Notes: generated by a model from the sequence alone, not told the origin. Shown: positions 1 to 12,479, numbered from the stretch's first letter. The stretch: 64,000 bases of DNA from Gordionus sp. m RMFG-2023 (GCF_954871325.1 NC_088776.1:61528954-61592953); one strand, 5' to 3'. Program-made: numbers and translations.

Positions 1-890
1 TATATATTAATTGATAATTTTTCCTTCTTGTTATTTTATGAAATATGTAAAATGTTTATAGCCATTTAAAAGATAAAACGAAAAGTTATAATATCAAAAT
101 AGGTAATTTATAATAAAATTTTATCGAGGTGTTATAAAAGTAAAATTTAATTAATTCCCCTTTGAAAATAAAAAAGTGTTGGAAAGAGTTCTGGAAAAAA
201 ATCTAATTTTAATAAAAAAGTAGAAAACTTTTCTATTATAATATTTATGCATGAATTTCGGAGAGCTTATTGTATTATTAATATTTTTAATTATAATGAA
301 ATCAATATATTTTTATGATTATTTTAAAGAGATGGAATAAAAATTCCTAAAGCAAATTATTTTATTAAAATATCAAAAAATAATTAATCATCTTCTAAAA
401 ATTTTATTTCTATAATTTAGATAAAATTGTATAAAACTACATTGGGCAAAAATTTATAAACATTTAAAATAAATAATTAAAAAAAATAAATTTTGTGTAC
501 TTAAAGAGTGACAATAAATTAATTTAAAAATTGCTACATTATAATTTAATTTTGTCTATTTTTAAATTTAAATTTGGTTTTCCACAAAAACAAATTTGTT
601 TTTTAATAAAAGTTTGTACTTAAAGTTAAAATAACTAATAATTTTTTTGAAAAATAAGTGATAACTAGTAATAATCGATAAAAATTTGTTAAGATTTTTT
701 AATTTAATAATACTTTATAGAATGTAAACTTAATATAAATAAAAAATGAATGTACATTTATGTTCCTGCCTAATTTAAGATTATAATAAGACACAATAAA
801 TAACAAAATTTTAATATAATTTTTTGATATATATACAAATATTATTTTTGTTTTACATTTATATCTAGATTTGGATGTCTATATTATAAT
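1..890. other. AT-rich spacer, nothing recognised
   Basis: The stretch is almost entirely A and T with frequent stops in every frame. I see no coding, RNA or transposon signature in it. Confidence 0.6.
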
Positions 891-891
891 T

Positions 892-965
892 TTCCGATGT
901 CCTCACTACGTCATCGTGGTCATGTCATCGCTACGTCATGTCATCGTTACGTTATGTCATCGGTG
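892..965. repeat. short degenerate tandem repeat (GTCATCG-TACGT)
   Basis: A GC-richer island in AT-rich DNA made of about four imperfect copies of a 15-20 nt unit containing GTCATCG and TACGT. No function is visible; it may be a microsatellite-like relic or part of a decayed element. Confidence 0.5.
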
Positions 966-999
966 TGTATTTATTTATTTTTTGTTTAATTAATTTATT

Positions 1000-1200
1000 T
1001 ATTTTATACAAACAGATGATCCTATAACAGAAATTTTCTAACTGTAGGAGGCCATATTAAAACCAAAAAGTAATACATTATTTACTATTGATGATTTCTT
1101 TTTATTTATTTTATAAAAACAGATAATCCTATAACTTAAATTTTCTATGCAACTATGGGAGGCCATATTAAAACCAAAAAGTAATACATTATTTACTTAT
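1000..1200. repeat. two-copy tandem duplication, about 111 bp
   Basis: Two adjacent copies share the T-rich stretch, the segment CAGATRATCCTATAAC and the block GGAGGCCATATTAAAACC followed by AAAAAGTAATACATTATTTACT-like sequence. A related copy of the end of the unit lies near 2236-2310, and a shorter one near 1848-1880. This is a small local repeat family of unknown origin. Confidence 0.65.
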
Positions 1201-1333
1201 TACAAATTATTAATATTTTATATCTCTAGGCTTGGGAATTTTTTTCAAAATTAATGCAAATGTAGGAAGTACAATATTAGGAAGCATATAATTAAGGAAG
1301 CATATAAATATAAAAAAGTTAATTAAGTCCAGC

Positions 1334-1762
1334 CAGCGTCTACATGACAGGATTTTCTCTGGATGCAAATCCCCTTCTAAAACCTTTGCCTGCCCCCCTA
1401 AAAAAATTGGCCACCTTTGGCGGCGGTGTCTTCTTATTATTATTTTTAGCTTTTAAATTTATTCATACTCTTTTCAGAGAATTTATAAAGGATAACTTAA
1501 ATTAATCTATCTCTATTACAAATGTGAATCTTAAAAATTTATTTTTCAGATAATAAATTCAATTAAAACCTAAATTATTTACAATGAATTAATTATTATG
1601 CATTATGAGCTTGCTGAAATGATAGCAGAAAGATTTATTTAGAAATTTAATAGATAACCCCTCAAAAAATTTATCTTACCACCATTAAAGCAGCCCACAC
1701 CCTACCCATGTAAAAAAAATAGGATGCACACTGTTCCTACCCTCACGCTCATGTAGACGCTG
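1334..1762. mobile_element. hAT-type MITE with TIR CAGCGTCTACATGA
   Basis: The element starts with CAGCGTCTACATGA and ends with its reverse complement TCATGTAGACGCTG. It is flanked by AGTCCAGC (1326-1333) and AGCCCAGC (1763-1770), an 8-bp target duplication with one mismatch, as expected for hAT transposition. It has no coding capacity, so it must have been moved in trans. A second, partial copy begins at 36940 and matches this one in reverse orientation (TIR, then GGGTAG and TTATCTATTAAATTT segments). Confidence 0.8.
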
Positions 1763-1770
1763 AGCCCAGC

Positions 1771-3000
1771 TACCCTTAATAATTTGTAAAAAATATTCCC
1801 ATGTCCATTGATCAAGTCTAGAGTTTATACCAATGTTTATACATAGGAAAGTAATACATTATTTATTAAATATCACAAATTATTAAGAAAGCCCATCAAA
1901 AATGATAGGGAATGAGATTTTTATTCATTTACCAGCTCAACCTTAAAAATATATAAAAGATATTCCCATGTCAAGTGCAAGCTAATATTAATTTTGAGGT
2001 TCCATGCCCAGTCTTAATATTTAAAATTTTTTCACACCTAAGATGGTTAAATTTTTAATTGATTTATCATCACATGAAGGGTATATATCTGATTACCCAT
2101 TAGTTTAAAATGTAAAAAAAAACATAAAAAATATTAGGGCAGACCTTATTTTATCATGATTCTCTAATAAGTGCTTTGTTCAGGCTTTCTCATTTTCTTT
2201 TATTACCAATTCACATGATATTTTTCAAAATTAGTGAAAATGTAGGAGGCCATGTAAAAACCAATTGTCAAAATAGTATATTATTTACTAAATATTACAA
2301 ATTATTAATATTTTATATAGAAATTCATAACTGAGTTGTTTCAATAAATTTAATATCTCTAGGCTTGGGAAAATTTTTTCAAAATTATTATGGGTTGGAC
2401 TAGGCTTAAAAAATATTTCTCAAAATTAATATTGGCTTGGTTTTCAAAAAATATTAGGGATTGAAATGAGCTTGAGAAAATCTTTTTAAATTATTAAGAT
2501 CTTTGCTTGGAAATTTTTTCCAAATATTGTAGGCTTGAACCTATATTAGGATTTTTTTATGTTAAATGTTAGTATTATGTTAAAATTTTTCGAAAGTATT
2601 ATATTTTACCCGTAGACTAATTGGTAAATCAAAGATTTCCCCTTCATATATTATAAATTTAATATTTCTGCCCCCCCCCCCATCCAATTTTTTTGATGAT
2701 ATCTTTCCAACTACTAGATATATGCATCTAATATTGACCCATCTACTGTTTACAGAATTTTAATGTTCGTTTTATTTAAAAATAATGTTTATTTATTTTG
2801 CCTGATTTCCTTATTTGTCTAGGCTAACCCAACCTTAATCCCGCACATTGCTAGAAAATATCATGAATCTATTAAAGATAAGCAAAGAAAATAATGACGA
2901 ATAAACAAAAGCCTTGCCCGTTCTAACTGTTAGCCAAAATAATCTACCTTGAAATTAACTCCACTGGAGGTTTATTTATGTTTTATATTTATATGTTTAT
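1771..3000. other. AT-rich spacer with short repeats
   Basis: Contains a diverged relative of the 1-kb repeat (about 2236-2310), several copies of a GGCTTGG-A-TTTTTTCAAAATTATT motif between 2360 and 2530, and a run of ten C at about 2670. No gene is supported. Confidence 0.5.
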
Positions 3001-3290
3001 TTTTTTTTCACCCCTTTGCCTCCAAATGATATTTATATCACCACTACCACAATCCCTGCCACCTCTGCCTATTTTTTAACAAATATAAGCATTTTCACTT
3101 CACTAGGAGTTATTATAAATATTACTTTATCTGATTCTCTGAGAAGCTTTCATGATTATTTACAGGAATGTTCAAACTTGAATGTGCAGTATGTTTCATC
3201 AACTTTATTAATGGAAAAATATGCAGTAGTTCTGTCATGGCCTTTATAAAAATTCTTACTACCTTTTTATAACTGAGTTAACATTGTCGT

Positions 3291-3450
3291 TCATGTTTCC
3301 ATTGAGGGGGCTAATGCTGACATTGACAGAAATATCATTTTGCGTTCTTCTTTTACCAGTCCCAAGGCATAGGAATATGACTCATCTTTATCAGGACGTA
3401 TTGTGTTTTGTACACTGCTTTGGTAATCCGTCATTATTTCATCTACAACC
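3291..3450 (-). CDS. unrecognised exon-like open stretch
   Basis: On the minus strand a 160-nt open stretch follows an acceptor-like TCATTTATAG and ends in TGA at 3291-3293. It reads VVDEIMTDYQSSVQN and continues through DESYSYALG, VKEERKMIF and LSMSALAPSMET. Amino-acid use is balanced (Asp, Glu, Ser, Met, Tyr) rather than the Lys/Asn/Ile/Phe bias of random AT-rich frames, and the local base composition is richer in G and C. I do not recognise the family. It could be a terminal host exon or the tail of a transposon-encoded accessory protein. Upstream exons were not found. Confidence 0.35.
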
Positions 3451-3675
3451 CTATAAATGATATGAAATTGTACATTAATTATTTCATTTATGAAAATCTT
3501 CCAGATTTATTTTGTCGCTTTTTCCATCAAAAATAAAAATGTCAACAAGGATTTGCTCTTAATTTTATCAAATATACAACATAATAATTATTCCTCATTA
3601 TTTTTTAAAAAAATTAGACTAAATTTATATGTCGATAAAAAATATTTTCAATATATATATATAATTTGCCATTAG

Positions 3676-6600
3676 TGTTTAATTGCATTTTTGTTATTTA
3701 AATAGATAGCATTTTTTTTTACTTAACATAAAATATAGGCAAATTATTTAGGAAATGCAAGACATACATTAAATTTATTCGAAACATAATTTTTTTTTAC
3801 AAGTTAGCTATAACCGGATTCCATAATCAAATATATAGCAAGACAATAGTATTCTTTGACCCATATTTAAATATAACATACAAATATGTAATTATCGATA
3901 ATATATTAATATAATTGACAAAATATATGTTAGCTAGGTCGTTATTTCTCTTGTATAAGAGCTAGCACTGATCCAACGCAAAGATCATTTTATTGCAAAA
4001 TATAAGGCTTTATTTCACGATTTTTTATTTAATGATATAATTATAATTTATTTTTATATTCTAGATATTACAGTGGAGTTAAATCAGGGCCTTCAATTTG
4101 TTAAATTGCAATTTTACTTTTACTAGGGAATTGCTCATGGCATAATTTTGTTAGTATAAGATTTTTTTATTATAAAATTTTTGATTTACATAATTATTCA
4201 TTGAATATTTTTTAATGTCAATAAAATGAGTTTAATATATATTTTAATAAATTAACTGTAAGTTTGGCCAAAAAAAAAATAAAAGAAAAATTAAGTTTAA
4301 TAGGAACATGGTGAGAGGCCTAATCTTAAATTTTCAACCAGAAGCCTGCAAAAAACATTTTGATATATTATTTATGAGTGGCGTGACACAAGTGCCCCAT
4401 TAAGTTATATACTCGTGAAATTTGTTTGCTTTGATTTGAAGAGTTACTCCTAGTCTTTCATAAAAATGTTCTATTTTTATCTAAATATTATTAGAAAATA
4501 TATAAATTTATAGTAATTTTTATATACGATATATAATTTAATAAATAGTGTGCTATAGTAAAATCTAACAACTTTTATATTAAAAAGATTAGGTAACACT
4601 GTGCCTTTTTAAAATACCTTCTAACAATTTTAATTGAAAGAAAGAAATAATTTTATTATAAAATAAATTTATTTGGAATAATCTATGATGATTAATTATA
4701 TATTAGTCTGACAAATAGCATAAATAGTTTTAGCCTTAATTTTGATATATAATTGGTTGATTAAAAATTTGAGTTTTTATAATTTATTTTTTGAAACTTG
4801 TGTTATTTTTTAGAACATTAAGACTTTGAAATAATTGCTTTTCTTCTATATTATCGCGCCCTCAATTTTTTAATATATCGAATATCACTGAGATGATAAT
4901 GAGGTTATTATTAGATTTTTATTAACTAAAGATCAGTTGACAGAGCATTTGAATAATTTAGATAAAAAATCAATAAATTTTTCCAAATTTTCTTATTTCC
5001 AAGATATATAACATATTTCCTTTAATCACTCTAATATAAAATATTAGATGATCTGTTGATTTTCAAATTAAAATTGTATAAATTATCAGAATTAATCGAT
5101 AAAATTTAAGTTATATCATTAATTAAAAGAGATCCAAGTTATTGAAAAAATTACATCTCTTTAAAATTCTAATTAAATCAAAAAACTTTAAATTTTTTAA
5201 ATCTTCAAAAGTTTAGATTAAACTAAATTCTAAATAATTGGATAATTTTAAAAATATTGTCATAACCCTTATGATTTTTTTTAATGTATCACAAAAAAAT
5301 TAAAATTAATATATTATGAATTTTTTATAACAAAATTCTAAAATTATTTTAAAAAAATATATTTGATAGTATTTTTTTTAGAAATATTTTCAGATAGTTT
5401 ATTATTTTAAATATTCAAATTTATTCATTTAAAAATTTGGTTATTGATTAATATTTTTTAATTTAAACTTCAAAAGTAGATACAAGGCATTTTAGGAACC
5501 CTAAATTCTGTTCCAAAAAATATTAAATACCCTGAACACATTTTTTTCCTAATTTTTGTAAAAAAAAATAATTAGGGATGATTAAATAATTAAAGACATA
5601 TAAACCATCAAAAATTAAAAAATTTGGCATTATACAAAAAACTAGCTGGGAAAATTTTTAATTATTTTGACCTCTGTAGGTATTTGAAAAAAATATATAA
5701 GACGATTATAAAAATCTTAATATATAAATTTTTTTGAATTTAGATATTCGATACCCGATTCAGGTTTATTATGGAAAAGTATTTTAAAAACGTCAAAAAT
5801 TCACCAACATCTATCAACCTAAAGAAAATTTCATTTATACGTCCTCGCCTTGCTATCTTAAATATTCACTCTAACTACCTAAGTCTCTTCGATCGAATAA
5901 TCTACAATATATTTACAACACCTTCTTTCTCTCCCAAGATTTCTTTACCTACCTTTGATATCTTCTTTAAACTCTATCTAAATTTAATCATAATTTTAGG
6001 TTTAGTGCTTCTTTAATTAAATATTATAAAAAATAATGATATATGTTATTCCTTATTTATAATATAACATGTCAGATAAATATATTTATATTTTAATAAA
6101 AAAAATAATTGCACTTATAAAAAAATAAGATTGTTGACTCTATAATTAATATATAAATTATTTTAATAGTGTATGTCCCCAGATGCCCTGTAATAATTCT
6201 TGAGTATTGGCTTTATTTTCCCACAAGATTTTTGTAATTTTGTCTGTTTTCTTAAATATAATTTTAGTCAAAAAAGATCTACCCTTCCCACAACTCTATC
6301 TCAAAAAAATGTAAACAATTTGTAATTTAAAACAAAATTAAGTAAACATATTAAATTTTTAAAAATTATGACTATATTATTGGGTATGTTTAATTCCGAG
6401 AAATATTTTAAGAGAGTTTTGCCTAATCTATACCATCATTTTATTTATTTATGTGAGCGAAGAACAAAGAGGGTTTATATGTCGCTACTGGCTAGATCTA
6501 AAATCTAGACTTAAAGTAATCAAAAAATTTATAGAAAACACCACCTATTAAACACTCCTCCCCCCCCCCGTCTACAAGATAACAGGTTATTCACTAGAAG

Positions 6601-7800
6601 CAAATCTCTCAAAAACTTTTTATAAAATTTTTGCCGCCAAATTGTTAATGTAAAAGAGTTATTTCTAGAATATTTGAATCCCTTCATTTAATGATTACAT
6701 CAGTATATTGTTTAGCATGGATATGAAGTTACTGATAAAATTCTAACCCTTATTAATTATATTGAAAAAGATAGCATCATCCAGAAATAAGTTTTATTTG
6801 AAAAATAATGACTATGATTGTATACATTTTTCAAATTTTTGGAAATGGAAAATTTGTATAATTGTTATCAATAACAATTTCTTTCAGGATATTTTCCATA
6901 TTACTATCATAATTATCTGACTTACTTGCATCGGTTTGGATATCATTAGCATTGATATTTATTACCAGGGGATTTATTAATACAAATTGAAAATATAAAT
7001 TGTAAAATTGAAAATATAAATTATAAAAATTATAATATATAAATTTTGGTTTTATAGTTACATTCATTATATTTTAAAAAGTATATCGCTTTATTAACTA
7101 TCGCTACCAAAAATGATAAAACGCGCTAGTGACTCGCTATTTTAACATATCGGGCTAAAAGAAAAATCAGGCTAGAGAAAATATTAATCCATAATATAAA
7201 TAAATATATTTTGAGGTAGAGGGAATTGTTCTATCTAAGCTAGTATAAAACATTTTTTATACTATTTTTATTTTTAAGAGAGCGAATTTAAATAAAATAA
7301 GCTCGTTTAAATTTTTTAATTCATTATCTTTATTTATATGAGAAAATATTTAACGAATAAATGAAGTTGTGTTTTCAAACATTATCGTATAAAAAATTTT
7401 ATTTTTTGATATTAATTTTAAAAAAAATCTTATTGTTTGTAAAAAATTTGTGTCATTTGAGCCACAAATTTGGAATCAATTTTTTTTCATCAATAATAAG
7501 AAATATTTATATGGTAGAAATCACCATTCAATTAGCATTATATGATGTTTGACATACTATATTTATCTAAAAGAAAGTTGATAAAGCCAAATTTCTCATA
7601 TATGATAAAAAAAATTAATTCCAAATTATTGCTCAGATATATGCTATATATTTTTTTTAATAAGAAATATGGTTTTATCAATATTTATTCAAAATTAAAT
7701 ATAATATATCGATATATTTATCATTAAAATTCTAATGGTCATTTCAAATATATAAATAAATATTTATCATTTCTGATGAAAACAATAAATTTGATACCCA
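3676..7800. other. AT-rich spacer, nothing recognised
   Basis: Over 4 kb of very AT-rich sequence without a recognisable gene or element. Short open frames at 5771-6016, 6831-7067, 7361-7552 and 7542-7727 are composed of Lys, Asn, Ile, Phe and Tyr and look like chance frames. A poly-C run lies at about 6561-6570. Confidence 0.55.
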
Positions 7801-7802
7801 AT

Positions 7803-8152
7803 CAGTGGCGTAGCTACGAGGGTGGTTTTCAGTTTTGGACCCCTCGCAGAGCAAAAATTATTTTTAGATTATACGTTTAGAAAGACTTAAAAGTGACTTT
7901 ATATCAAATAAATACCATTAATATTTATATTTTTCTGGTTTTGAGTTTGTGGAAGGATATTATTTTACTATTGAAATTATTCTGGATAGTATCATTATAA
8001 AGTCATTGATAATAATCTACTAAATTATAATAACATATTATTGATGCATTTAAAAAAATATTTAATATATATTATCAAAGATATGGTTATACGCCCCCAG
8101 GGCTTTTATATTTATGGATCCCCTCTAAGAAAAATTCCTAGCTACGCCACTG
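7803..8152. mobile_element. hAT-type MITE with TIR CAGTGGCGTAGCTA
   Basis: The 350-bp element begins with CAGTGGCGTAGCTA and ends with TAGCTACGCCACTG, a perfect 14-bp terminal inverted repeat; GAGGG/CCCTC and GGGTCC-like segments follow just inside. Flanks TACCCAAT (7795-7802) and TATCCAAT (8153-8160) form an 8-bp target duplication with one difference. TIRs of the CAGTGGCGTAGC type are widespread in animal non-autonomous hAT elements. No coding sequence is present. Confidence 0.88.
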
Positions 8153-8496
8153 TATCCAATTATTGCTTAAATGTCACATGTTTTTTTTTACAAACAATAC
8201 GATTTTTATGAATATAAAAAATACAAGTTTTAAATGAGAATGTTTAAAATCGTAATATAATATAAATCCATTGGTCTAAACTATTTTTTTTATACGCTCA
8301 AATTAAAAATTCTCTCTTCGAATAAATAAGTATAATAAATATAAGTTTTATACGAGAATGTATAAAAAATACAAGCTCTTATAAATCCTCTGGTCCTTTT
8401 TTTATATGGTGGTATGCTAGAGGGAATCCAGATTTTAAGAATTACTATTAAATAAATATATAACCTACACTAACATTAAATTATAATTATAAGGAG

Positions 8497-8514
8497 TAAA
8501 TGCTGTTGTTCCAG
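8497..8514 (+). CDS. candidate micro-exon 1 (VNAVVP)
   Basis: An 18-nt segment ending in GTTGTTCCAG and followed by the donor GTACTT. Read in phase 1 (first codon completed by a preceding G) it gives V-N-A-V-V-P with a split Gly codon at the end. The core GTTGTTCC is shared with the micro-exons at 10337 and 30436. The acceptor is weak (a purine-rich AAGGAG precedes it); an alternative AG three bases upstream keeps the frame and adds Gly. Intactness is less certain than for later members. Confidence 0.4.
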
Positions 8515-9185
8515 GTACTTAAAAATATATTATATTTTTGAAGCATTAAAAAATAATTAAAATTTAAATCCAATCATAAATATAAAATACATTAAGATAA
8601 AATTTTAAACAATAGGTTAATTTGTATCGTTAAGAGAAAATCAGACTAAAGAAAATTTTCAATCGATAATAGAATTTTTTTTAAAAAAAAATTTTTTTTT
8701 AAATTAATACGAGGAAATATAAATTGCTTTCCTATCTGAAAAATGAAGACAATTAATTTTTTGTATTCGTTTAACACATTTAAATAATTTTATACTCCAT
8801 AAAATCAATTTAATTATTTACTAATAATCCTGATAATCAATTTAGTCTCATTGGCTAATAATTGTTTTCATGTGCAGATTCCAAATTACTGTTTCCATTT
8901 AAAATCATGTGAATACTTATTAACCATCTCTTACAAATGTCTTATACGTCCCTTAAACAAAGAAACCTCATTATAACAAATAAAATCACACATAGATAAT
9001 TTTGACAATATCCTTAAATAAAAACTAAATAAAAAGCAAGTAGATGATACAAGACACAAATGTAAAATAATATGAAATAAAAGATTGAGGTGACATAGGT
9101 AGTGAAATTAAAATTAAATCTTCAGATATCCAACTTAATGACAACTATTGAAATAAATACATCCCGAGGCTTTTATAGATAATCT

Positions 9186-9470
9186 AACCCCCCCCCCCCC
9201 CCATCCACCAGATCATAGTCAAAGACATCAATTCTTTCAACAAAAATTAAGTAAATGGCCTTGATGATTTCAGACCCTCCTATTTTCAATATAATTCAAA
9301 ATAATCCCTCCAATAGTTTTGTCATCTTAAAAACTTTTTTTAATAACATTTTTAATAAGAAAATCCCAATACCAACTTAATATAACCTTATTGGAGCACG
9401 TCTATTAGCTTCATTCAAGATAGATGGTAGTATCTGTCCTATTGAAGGAGGCTCACATTTCAGATGATTA
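9186..9470 (+). pseudogene. fragment of LINE-like reverse transcriptase family
   Basis: After a 15-C run, the plus strand reads a segment like INSFNKN, then NGLDDFRPSYF, and further on GARLLASFKIDGSICPI. These match two consecutive blocks of the RT family seen at 27.7-30.25 and 46.2-48.7 kb: the pre-RT block ending in DGLRPSHL and the GARLIALKK-GGIRPI block of RT. The fragment is frameshifted and truncated on both sides. It lies in the + orientation, opposite to the two longer copies. Confidence 0.5.
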
Positions 9471-10206
9471 ATAACCAAAATTATAATAGAACTTATGAAC
9501 CATGCTATCAACATTTAGACTCTTATTAACTATGTTTTTTGATGGAGGTATTTGAAATGAAGTTAATACTTTAAGAATATAAATAGAAGACCTCCATCAG
9601 ACTCAATTCTAAAACGTCTTCTAGCCTTTATCGTACCTCTTTTTTAAATTCTTCGATTAAACTTTCCCTTGTTACTTCAAATTTATTGTATCCTCATATG
9701 GCATTCAGACGTCTTTTACAGACCTTTAAGATTTGTCCTTAGGACTTCTTCTTTTTTGCTTTAAAATCCATTATCTCATTAACCAAATGAAACAAAATTT
9801 TAAACTAGATCTTTCTGTGGTATTTAGACGAGATATGTGGCCCATCAGCTAATGTACTTAGCGTTTTAAAATACTTGGAAACCATTTCCTATCGGCATTC
9901 TTAACAAAAATAAACTAAATTATTTTATTTAAACACTAAACCACCAAATTTAGTAGAAGCTATTAGGTTCCCAGTAGTTAACGCTGCTAAGTCAGAAGAT
10001 TTCTTTCATAGCATTTAAAAGCATTTATAATATGGAGCATAGAGGATATGCCATTTATCGGAATACCAAAGTTTTTTTAACACTCTTAAACCTATATATA
10101 CCAAATTTTAGGATATTTTTTGATAATCAATAATTCATATCAAAAATATAAGACAAATTTACAATATTTATAGAAAAAACTTTAAGCATAAACTTAAAAT
10201 TAGACT

Positions 10207-10290
10207 TTTAAATTGAACTATCGCTAACATGCACTCTCTCTAACAAGCATGCTATGGCATATTCAGAACTCTGTAAATTATTGCCTTTTT
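10207..10290 (+). repeat. A-family upstream block, copy 1
   Basis: A block containing AACATGCACTCTCT, then TAACAAGCATGCTATGGC and ATTATTGCC, present four times in the window (here, 22083-22150, 30268-30345, 50006-50080). Copies 1, 3 and 4 lie about 100-170 bp before an A-type micro-exon. It marks the intron end upstream of an A-type micro-exon. Confidence 0.75.
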
Positions 10291-10336
10291 ATTTCATTAA
10301 TAATTATTTTTATTTCCTCAATATTTATTTAAATAG

Positions 10337-10354
10337 ATGATCAAGTTGTTCCAG
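10337..10354 (+). CDS. candidate micro-exon 2 (DDQVVP), A type
   Basis: Eighteen nucleotides, ATGATCAAGTTGTTCCAG, between TATTTAAATAG and the donor GTAATAATATAT. In phase 1 it reads D-D-Q-V-V-P and ends with the first base of a Gly codon. The same donor and downstream intron sequence follow the exons at 30436 and 50182. All three differ in coding sequence but keep a length divisible by three and the same phase. Confidence 0.6.
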
Positions 10355-10992
10355 GTAATAATATATAAGGCATTAGAGTAAAAATAAGATAACTCTTTAT
10401 TACAATCATTAATATTACAAAGTATAATTTTAAAATACAAATTTAAATTTAAATTCGAGCATAACTCAAAAAGAGTTTTACACCTATATTCATAAACATG
10501 ATAAAAATAATTATCTGCAATTACTCTCATTAATAACAGATATTTGGAAAAATTCCTTAACGCTATACATCAACTTCAAAATATAGCATTTTTTATCTTT
10601 AGATATGATTATATTTGTCAAATAATTATAAAAAAGATTAATTCCTTTTTTTGGAATTTTTCTTCAAGTTTAATAGAGTCCTTATAACGTTATATCTTTT
10701 ATTCAAAGCATGTCATTCAGGAATTATTAGACTGCTCTAATCCCTTCATTGTAGACTAATTTATTGTTATAAATAGAATTAGAAATATAAAATTTTGAAT
10801 AAATAATCAATGACTAATGAATAAGAGGAGAATGATAATATATAAAATTTCAAAAATTAGTTAAATAACTAATAATAGAAAAGTGACAAAATAAAAGATT
10901 TAATCGGAAAAATTATAATAAAATAAGGTGCCAATCGTAGAAATATAATTTATTACGAATGTAATAAATTTATTTATAAATTTTTCTGTTAG

Positions 10993-11010
10993 GTGAAGAA
11001 CCCTTTGAAG
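10993..11010 (+). CDS. candidate micro-exon 3 (GEEPFE)
   Basis: Eighteen nucleotides after TTTTTCTGTTAG and before the donor GTAATATAAC. Phase-1 reading gives G-E-E-P-F-E plus a split codon. It is the first of three candidate exons packed into 194 bp, separated by introns of 59 and 87 nt. Confidence 0.6.
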
Positions 11011-11069
11011 GTAATATAACAAACAATCTCATTTTCAAACATACTTAATATCAATAAAATAATTTTTAG

Positions 11070-11078
11070 AAATCGAAA
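11070..11078 (+). CDS. candidate micro-exon 4 (EIE), 9 nt
   Basis: Nine nucleotides, AAATCGAAA, after AATAATTTTTAG and before GTAATATAAT. In phase 1 it reads E-I-E and ends with A rather than the usual G, so the junction codon with the next exon would be ATT (Ile). The downstream intron start (GTAATATAATTAACAATCT) is a copy of the intron after the previous exon, so this exon-intron pair arose by a local tandem duplication. Nine-nucleotide exons need strong splicing signals, so this one is less certain. Confidence 0.45.
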
Positions 11079-11165
11079 GTAATATAATTAACAATCTTTG
11101 TATTTTGAAATATTTTGTTTAATATATATCAATAAAATACTTTTATAACATTTAATTTTTTTTAG

Positions 11166-11186
11166 TTGACCCGGATCAGGGGAATG
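11166..11186 (+). CDS. candidate micro-exon 5 (VDPDQGN)
   Basis: Twenty-one nucleotides following a very T-rich acceptor (AATTTTTTTTAG) and preceding GTGATT. Phase-1 reading is V-D-P-D-Q-G-N. The related exons end in GG followed by GTAA, so an ancestral donor may have been at 11181 (now GGAATGG) and the GTGATT donor may be secondary. Length stays a multiple of three with the donor given here. Confidence 0.45.
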
Positions 11187-11639
11187 GTGATTTACATTTT
11201 ATTTAAAATAGGACTTTGATATTGTTAAACTTTATAATTAGTACTTAGATACTTTAAAAACCAAAGTTTACATAAAAATAATATTTTTCTTGACATTTTA
11301 ACCAAACTTCTCAAGAAGTATAAAATAATGTCTTATTGAAGGATCCAATCTGTCAATTTATTTTACCAAAAAATTTATTATACAGAATCAGACAAAATTT
11401 TAATGGGATAAGAAATAGTGTATTTTTAAAATTTGGCTAAAATTTTCTTTTATATCTATATTATGCCATAATCTTCGATTTTTTTTAATAATAAAAAAAT
11501 GTAAAGATTATTTTACTATCAGCTTACAAAATAATCATAATTTGATGGAAATTTAAAATTTGGAGGTCAAAGACGTAATAGTTTATATTGGAGAACATAG
11601 CTCCGATATTAAATTTATCTTGAAAGAATAGATTGAAAA

Positions 11640-12070
11640 AAATAAGTCAGATTGGCGTAACTACTATGCCAAGCCACCTGGGTAAGTTTTCTATAAAATA
11701 TATGACCCCGATTTAAAAATATCGATGATTGGCTTTCAGAGGAGGAGTAGATTTAATTGCTAGTTTATAAAATAATTAGAAATGGATAAAGAACGAAATC
11801 AATCAATGTTGATATTGAATAAATTTACAATGAAAAAAAAACAATCACTTCTTAGAATATTATATGCATAATTAATTGAATTATATTTTTCTAAGCTTAT
11901 CTTTAGATATTAATTTACAAATTTTTATTTCACAAGTAATTTACCCAAGATTGTATGGAATTAAATTAATTCGCGCTCTTGAAATTTGTATGGAATCATG
12001 CTAGAATTATTGAGTAATAAATATAAAGTAAACAGTAGAATGTGAGAGAATACATCTAAAGATAAATAAT
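11640..12070 (+). repeat. A/C-family intron block, copy 1
   Basis: Contains the shared landmarks in order: ACTATGCCAAGCCACC, a CCGATTTAAAAATATCG segment, TCTAAGCTTATCTTTAGATATTAAT, GAAATTTGTATGGAAT, and GGTAAAC/AGTAGAATGTGAGAGA. The same landmarks recur at 25990-26500, 30830-31600, 32900-33330, 35380-35830 and partly 50570-50750. It forms the middle of the intron leading to C-type micro-exons. Confidence 0.7.
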
Positions 12071-12479
12071 ATTTTTTAAATTATTTCATTATTGAAATTT
12101 ATTATATTGAATACTGAAGCCTTATATATGCGAGATACATTTTTTTTGCCTAAAAATACAAAATTGACTTTGATGAACCCGAACCCGGACCCTTTTTAAA
12201 AGTAAAGGGTCTAAGGGTTTAGGTGTCATAAAAAATCATAAAAATTATTTTTTTAAAAATATTTTTGTATTATTTTTATCTATTGATATTTGTAAATTTT
12301 ATTCGATTTTTTAAATTAATTTTAAAATAAATTAATTAAGGAACACCAAATATTTAAAAAATTATATCTTATTTTGATTACCTTTAGTTGTATAAGTTCA
12401 TAAATATAAATTATAATTATAAAAGGAAAAGGAAAATAAAACTTATTCTAATAAATATAAATTTTAATTTTAATTATAG

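Noticed and set aside
2670-2680. Poly-C runs (also about 6561, 9187 and the G-run near 48139) as regulatory G-quadruplex sites
   Set aside because: They are single homopolymer runs, not four spaced tracts, and are prone to sequencing error.
3016-3249. 77-residue + strand frame rich in Thr, Ser and Ile
   Set aside because: No recognisable domain and no splice or start context; it overlaps the vicinity of a better minus-strand candidate. Left out as unsupported.
3490-3675. Possible signal-peptide exon (MKIFQIYFVAFSI) for the micro-exon gene
   Set aside because: The hydrophobic start is suggestive, but no phase-1 donor follows at a sensible distance and the rest is AT-rich random-like sequence 5 kb upstream of the first micro-exon.
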